64,000 nt of DNA. Origin: Streptomyces fumigatiscleroticus. GTDB lineage: Bacteria; Actinomycetota; Actinomycetes; Streptomycetales; Streptomycetaceae. The DNA lies in contig NZ_BMQF01000011.1 in the NCBI RefSeq assembly GCF_014647975.1, forward strand, positions 186,001 to 250,000, in the 5' to 3' direction. Under the pieces are notes generated by a model that worked only from the letters and a program-made list of their open reading frames with translations, was not told the origin of the DNA and made no database searches. Below, piece by piece: positions 60,652 to 64,000 of the stretch. The stretch's first letter is position 1. Every line of letters begins with the position of its first letter. The position numbers were made by a program, and so were the translations under genes.

Positions 60652-61019
60652 CGCGCGCCCCCTCCCAGTAGCCGCTGGAGGGCGGCATCCAGGTCTCGGG
60701 CCAGCTGTGCGTGGTCGGCGTCACCCGCACCGGGCAGCGCTCGTACCACTACCAGGCTACCGGGGGGCAACAGGGTGATTCGCTCGCGCATCAGATGGCG
60801 AAGTCTGCGCTTCACCTTGTTGCGCACGACCGCGCCACCCACGGCCTTGCTCACGACGAAACCCGCACGCGTCGAGGGAGCGCTCTCCCCAGGCGCGTGC
60901 GGGTCCGTGGCACCGCTACGAAGGTGGACGACGAGGGACGGGCGTCCTGCCCGGCGACCTCGTCGCACCGCGGTCGCGAAGTCCTCGCGCCGCCTCAGCC
61001 GGTTCTCGGTGGGCAGCAC
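60648..61019 (-). CDS. rnpA: Ribonuclease P protein component
   Basis: 123 aa basic protein partnering the P RNA in tRNA 5' maturation. LPTENRLRRREDFATAVRRGRR and the RNR box GAVVRNKVKRRLRHLMRE are diagnostic. GTG start 22 bp after rpmH. Translationally coupled to yidD. Confidence 0.96.
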   Translation of the reverse strand: MLPTENRLRRREDFATAVRRGRRAGRPSLVVHLRSGATDPHAPGESAPSTRAGFVVSKAVGGAVVRNKVKRRLRHLMRERITLLPPGSLVVVRALPGAGDADHAQLARDLDAALQRLLGGGAR

Positions 61020-61040
61020 GATGTCATGACCTGACCGGGA

Positions 61041-61178
61041 TCAGGCGGACAGACGGGCGCGACCCTTGCTACGGCGGGACGCGAGGATCGCGCGGCCGGC
61101 ACGGGTGCGCATACGCAGCCGGAAGCCGTGGGTCTTCGCGCGACGACGGTTGTTCGGCTGGAAGGTGCGCTTGCTCAC
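61041..61178 (-). CDS. rpmH: Ribosomal protein bL34
   Basis: 45 aa: MSKRTFQPNNRRRAKTHGF then basic tail to the stop at 61041-61043. GTG 61178 is preceded by GGAG eight bases upstream. First gene of the rpmH-rnpA-yidD-yidC-jag unit and divergent from dnaA, as in most bacteria. Confidence 0.97.
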   Translation of the reverse strand: MSKRTFQPNNRRRAKTHGFRLRMRTRAGRAILASRRSKGRARLSA

Positions 61179-61553
61179 TCGGGGGCTCCAGAAAGATATC
61201 GGGGTTGGCGGGGTGCCGTCCTGGCTGTCACCGTGCGCCCACGAGTAGCTCGCGTTACGCCCGAGTGCACCGCTTACCGATCACCGTCAGCGATCTGTGC
61301 CCATCGGAGGCAGGCGGCAGCAGCCATCGACAACTCGACCTGGTTACGGTACGCGCGGCTACGCCATCCGGTCAAACCGGCGGCCGTGGGGGACACTGTC
61401 CACAGGCTGGGGACAACAACTTGAACCGCACCCGTCGCGCTGACTACCGTGGCTGGACTCCGATTCGTTCCCTTGTCCCTGCACCACCCGATTTACATCC
61501 CGACCCCGTCCTTCGAATCACACGTTCGAGGGACCCGTGAGAGAGCGTGCCCT
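61179..61553. promoter_or_regulatory. rpmH / dnaA divergent promoter region
   Basis: 375 bp. A dnaA promoter TTGAAC (61421-61426), 18 bp, TACCGT (61445-61450) would give a leader of about 95 nt. Upstream of it lie two DnaA boxes in opposite orientation. The rpmH promoter must also lie here but I cannot place it. Confidence 0.7.
61396..61416. promoter_or_regulatory. Paired DnaA boxes in the dnaA promoter
   Basis: CTGTCCACA (61396-61404) and TGGGGACAA (61408-61416) face each other across 3 bp, each one mismatch from consensus, ending 4 bp before the -35. The same arrangement is described for S. lividans dnaA, where DnaA represses its own gene. Confidence 0.85.
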
Positions 61554-63479
61554 GTGGCTGACGTACCTGCCGATCTTGCCGCAGTGTGGCCACGCGTACT
61601 CGAGCAGCTTCTCGGCGAGGGCCGCGGGCAGGGTGTGGAGGCGAAGGACGAGCACTGGATCCGGCGCTGCCAGCCGCTCGCGCTGGTCGCCGACACCGCC
61701 CTGCTCGCCGTACCGAACGAATTTGCGAAGGGTGTGCTCGAGGGCCGCCTCGCGCCCGTCGTCAGCGAGACGCTGAGCCGCGAGTGCGGCCGGCCCATCC
61801 GCATCGCGATCACCGTCGACGACTCCGCCGGCGAGCCGCCCGCCCCGCCGGCGCCTCCCGCCCGGCCCCAGCCGCGCTACGAGGAGCCCGAGCACCCCAC
61901 CGCGCCGGGCCCCTACGACGGCTACGGCCGCCACCGCGCCGACCAGCAGTCCTCCGGCGACCACCTGCCGACCGCGCGCCCCGCCTACCCCTCCGAGTAC
62001 CAGCGCCACGAGCCCGGCTCCTGGCCGCGCCCGGCGCAGGAGGACTACGGCTGGCAGCAGCAGCGGCTCGGCTTCCCGGAGCGGGATCCGTACGCCTCTC
62101 CGCCCCAGGACTCCTACGGCCCGCCGTCGTCCGACTCCTACGGAGCGTCGACGCGTGACTCCTACGGCCCGCCCTCACAGGACTACGGCGCGCCGTCCCA
62201 GGACGCCTACGCGCAGGACTACCGTCCGCAGGGCCCCGACCGCCCTCCGTACGAAGCGCAGCGCAACGACTACGAGCCGTCACGCCCGGACTACGACCAG
62301 CGCGACGCCCGGCGCGAGCTGCCCGAACCGCCCCCCGGCTCCGGGCACGTCCACCGCGGCGGCCCGGTCGGCCCCAATCTGCCCACCACCGGCGCCCCCG
62401 GCCCGCTGGCCGCCCAGCCCGCGCCGGCCACCGGCCCCGGCGAGCCCACCGCCCGCCTGAACCCGAAGTACCTCTTCGACACCTTCGTCATCGGTGCCTC
62501 CAACCGCTTCGCCCACGCGGCCGCGGTCGCGGTCGCCGAGGCCCCCGCCAAGGCGTACAACCCGCTCTTCATCTACGGCGAGTCCGGGCTCGGCAAGACC
62601 CACCTGCTGCATGCGATCGGGCACTACGCGCGCAGCCTCTACCCCGGCACGCGCGTGCGGTACGTGAGCTCCGAGGAGTTCACCAACGAGTTCATCAACT
62701 CCATCCGCGACGGCAAGGGCGACAGCTTCCGCAAGCGCTACCGCGAGATGGACATCCTGCTCGTCGACGACATCCAGTTCCTGGCGGACAAGGAGTCGAC
62801 GCAGGAGGAGTTCTTCCACACCTTCAACACACTCCACAACGCCAACAAGCAGATCGTGCTCTCCAGCGACCGGCCGCCCAAGCAGCTGGTGACCCTGGAG
62901 GACCGGCTGCGCAACCGGTTCGAGTGGGGCCTGATCACCGACGTCCAGCCGCCCGAGCTGGAGACGCGCATCGCGATCCTGCGCAAGAAGGCGGTGCAGG
63001 AACAGCTCAACGCCCCGCCGGAGGTCCTGGAGTTCATCGCCTCCCGCATCTCGCGCAACATCCGCGAACTGGAGGGCGCGCTGATCCGGGTGACGGCGTT
63101 CGCGTCGCTCAACCGGCAGCCGGTCGACCTGGGCCTGACCGAGATCGTCCTCAAGGACCTCATCCCCGGCGGCGAGGACTCGACGCCGGAGATCACCTCG
63201 ACGGCCATCATGAGCGCCACCGCCGACTACTTCGGCCTCACGGTCGAGGACCTGTGCGGCAGTTCGCGCGGCCGGCAGCTCGTCACGGCGCGCCAGATCG
63301 CCATGTATCTCTGCCGTGAGCTGACGGACCTCTCCCTGCCGAAGATCGGCGCGCTCTTCGGCGGCCGCGACCACACCACCGTGATGCACGCCGATCGCAA
63401 GATCCGCAATCTGATGGCCGAGCGGCGTTCCATCTACAACCAGGTCACCGAGCTCACCAACCGCATCAAGAACGGCTGA
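61554..63479 (+). CDS. dnaA: Chromosomal replication initiator DnaA
   Basis: 641 aa from GTG 61554 (VADVPADLAAVWPRVLEQLL). Domain I (1-90) is followed by a very long Pro/Tyr/Asp-rich domain II (~90-300) with DSYGPPS/QDYGAPS-type repeats. Domain III has Walker A GESGLGKTHLLHA (~341) and Walker B ILLVDDIQFL. Domain IV contains the box-binding signature GRDHTTVMHADRKI. Domain II of about 200 residues is characteristic of Streptomyces, far longer than in E. coli. Binds the boxes in oriC and its own promoter. Confidence 0.98.
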   Translation: MADVPADLAAVWPRVLEQLLGEGRGQGVEAKDEHWIRRCQPLALVADTALLAVPNEFAKGVLEGRLAPVVSETLSRECGRPIRIAITVDDSAGEPPAPPAPPARPQPRYEEPEHPTAPGPYDGYGRHRADQQSSGDHLPTARPAYPSEYQRHEPGSWPRPAQEDYGWQQQRLGFPERDPYASPPQDSYGPPSSDSYGASTRDSYGPPSQDYGAPSQDAYAQDYRPQGPDRPPYEAQRNDYEPSRPDYDQRDARRELPEPPPGSGHVHRGGPVGPNLPTTGAPGPLAAQPAPATGPGEPTARLNPKYLFDTFVIGASNRFAHAAAVAVAEAPAKAYNPLFIYGESGLGKTHLLHAIGHYARSLYPGTRVRYVSSEEFTNEFINSIRDGKGDSFRKRYREMDILLVDDIQFLADKESTQEEFFHTFNTLHNANKQIVLSSDRPPKQLVTLEDRLRNRFEWGLITDVQPPELETRIAILRKKAVQEQLNAPPEVLEFIASRISRNIRELEGALIRVTAFASLNRQPVDLGLTEIVLKDLIPGGEDSTPEITSTAIMSATADYFGLTVEDLCGSSRGRQLVTARQIAMYLCRELTDLSLPKIGALFGGRDHTTVMHADRKIRNLMAERRSIYNQVTELTNRIKNG

Positions 63480-63500
63480 CCGCCGCCAGGAGGCCGTCGA

Positions 63501-63532
63501 GGGCGCCCCGGGAGCAGCTCCCGAGGGCGCCC
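63501..63532 (+). terminator. Terminator of dnaA
   Basis: 14-bp GC stem with a single bulged A (63501-63514 with 63518-63532) and a CAG loop, 21 bp after the dnaA stop; TTCC follows. Confidence 0.82.
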
Positions 63533-64000
63533 TTCCGCGTTCCGGCTCGTTCACCGACGCGTCCGCGCGGTGACCCCCGTACGCACGCTGTTCGATTTCA
63601 TCCCGGGTTACGGCCGCTCTCCACAGATTCGGCTACTTTTTCCCGTCCACAACCTGGGGACCGGTGAGTTGTCCCGACACTGTCCACAGCGCCGGGGGTT
63701 GAGGGATCATCAAGCCAGGTCAGATGGCTGTGGATTGGTGGACGAACACTCTCCACAGGCTGTGGACAACGAAGTGGTCCACAGCCTGTGCACGGAGTTG
63801 TCCACGGGCAACCCACAGGCCGCGGCCGGTTGTCCCCAGTGAACCCCGGCTTCTCCACATGCCTGTCCACTGTTCGGCAACGCGGCGCGCCTCCTCACCG
63901 GCCCGAGTGAAAGGCGTCACACCAAGGTGTCGGGTTGGGCTGTGGGAAAGGCGGGTAAAACTGGGGACGGCACTGGGGAGAAGTCGCCTCGGCCTGTGCA
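63533..64000. other. oriC: oriC, left part (continues beyond the window)
   Basis: The dnaA-dnaN spacer holds the Streptomyces origin. Boxes with at most one mismatch to TTGTCCACA: 63680-63688, 63762-63770 (perfect), 63776-63784, 63799-63807, 63831-63839 and 63852-63860, in both orientations, with further two-mismatch copies between. No coding frame of credible composition. The right part and dnaN lie outside. Confidence 0.93.

Noticed and set aside
1..64000. CRISPR arrays, insertion sequences, prophage, rRNA or tRNA genes
   Set aside because: I looked for regularly spaced repeats, transposase motifs and tRNA T-loop sequences and found none convincing. The holin-family gene at 14579 has no phage neighbours.

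Overview
The window is high-GC DNA that reads as a Streptomyces chromosome immediately to one side of the replication origin. The evidence is the actinobacterial origin block in its conserved order (murJ, sigM-rsmA, trxBA, parAB, gidB, jag, yidC, yidD, rnpA, rpmH, dnaA, oriC), the Streptomyces-specific developmental pair ssgA/ssgR, a FemX-type branching enzyme, GTG/TTG starts, many starts without a Shine-Dalgarno sequence, and a dense field of parS sites. The species cannot be fixed from this sequence alone. I see no mobile element, CRISPR array, rRNA or tRNA.

Layout. 1-2.6 kb: cytochrome bd oxidase cydAB (minus strand) under a Rex-type operator. 2.9-8 kb: a HisC-type aminotransferase, a LacI-family regulator, a PPP-type metallophosphatase and a membrane protein. 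8.2-10.3 kb: thiC behind a TPP riboswitch. 10.3-14.5 kb: a His/Gly-rich YibE/F membrane protein, ssgA and ssgR, and small proteins. 14.5-25.8 kb: accessory metabolism and regulation (PtpA-type phosphatase, PLP lyase, LysR, NUDIX, flavohemoprotein, GNATs, HbpS/GlcG-like protein, MFS/MarR pair, serine hydrolase). 25.8-31.5 kb: dnaB, a MATE exporter and the rpsF-ssb-rpsR-rplI operon. 31.7-38.3 kb: cell wall genes (femX, alanine-racemase-fold protein, GT87 glycosyltransferase, class A PBP). 38.7-42.5 kb: PadR regulator, inositol-phosphate synthase, MFS, LppU-like protein. 42.6-54.8 kb: pcnA, DUF6049 protein, murJ, a pseudokinase, sigM-rsmA and trxBA, the last with a SigR promoter. 55.1-63.5 kb: parAB, gidB, jag-yidC-yidD-rnpA-rpmH and dnaA. 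63.5-64 kb: the left part of oriC with a run of DnaA boxes.

Two DNA codes run through the window on top of the genes. (1) Fifteen perfect parS sites (GTTTCACGTGAAAC) and two single-mismatch copies. Some lie inside reading frames, always read as V-S-R-E-T. Some are expanded into 24-30 bp palindromes between convergent genes, where they could also act as terminators. One near-match belongs to a duplicated 20-mer in the variable arm of the thiC riboswitch. (2) DnaA-box clusters outside oriC: the expected pair in the dnaA promoter, a pair in the parAB promoter region and a group of five between dnaB and the MATE gene. Together they suggest that initiation, helicase supply and segregation may be transcriptionally linked through DnaA; that link is inference.
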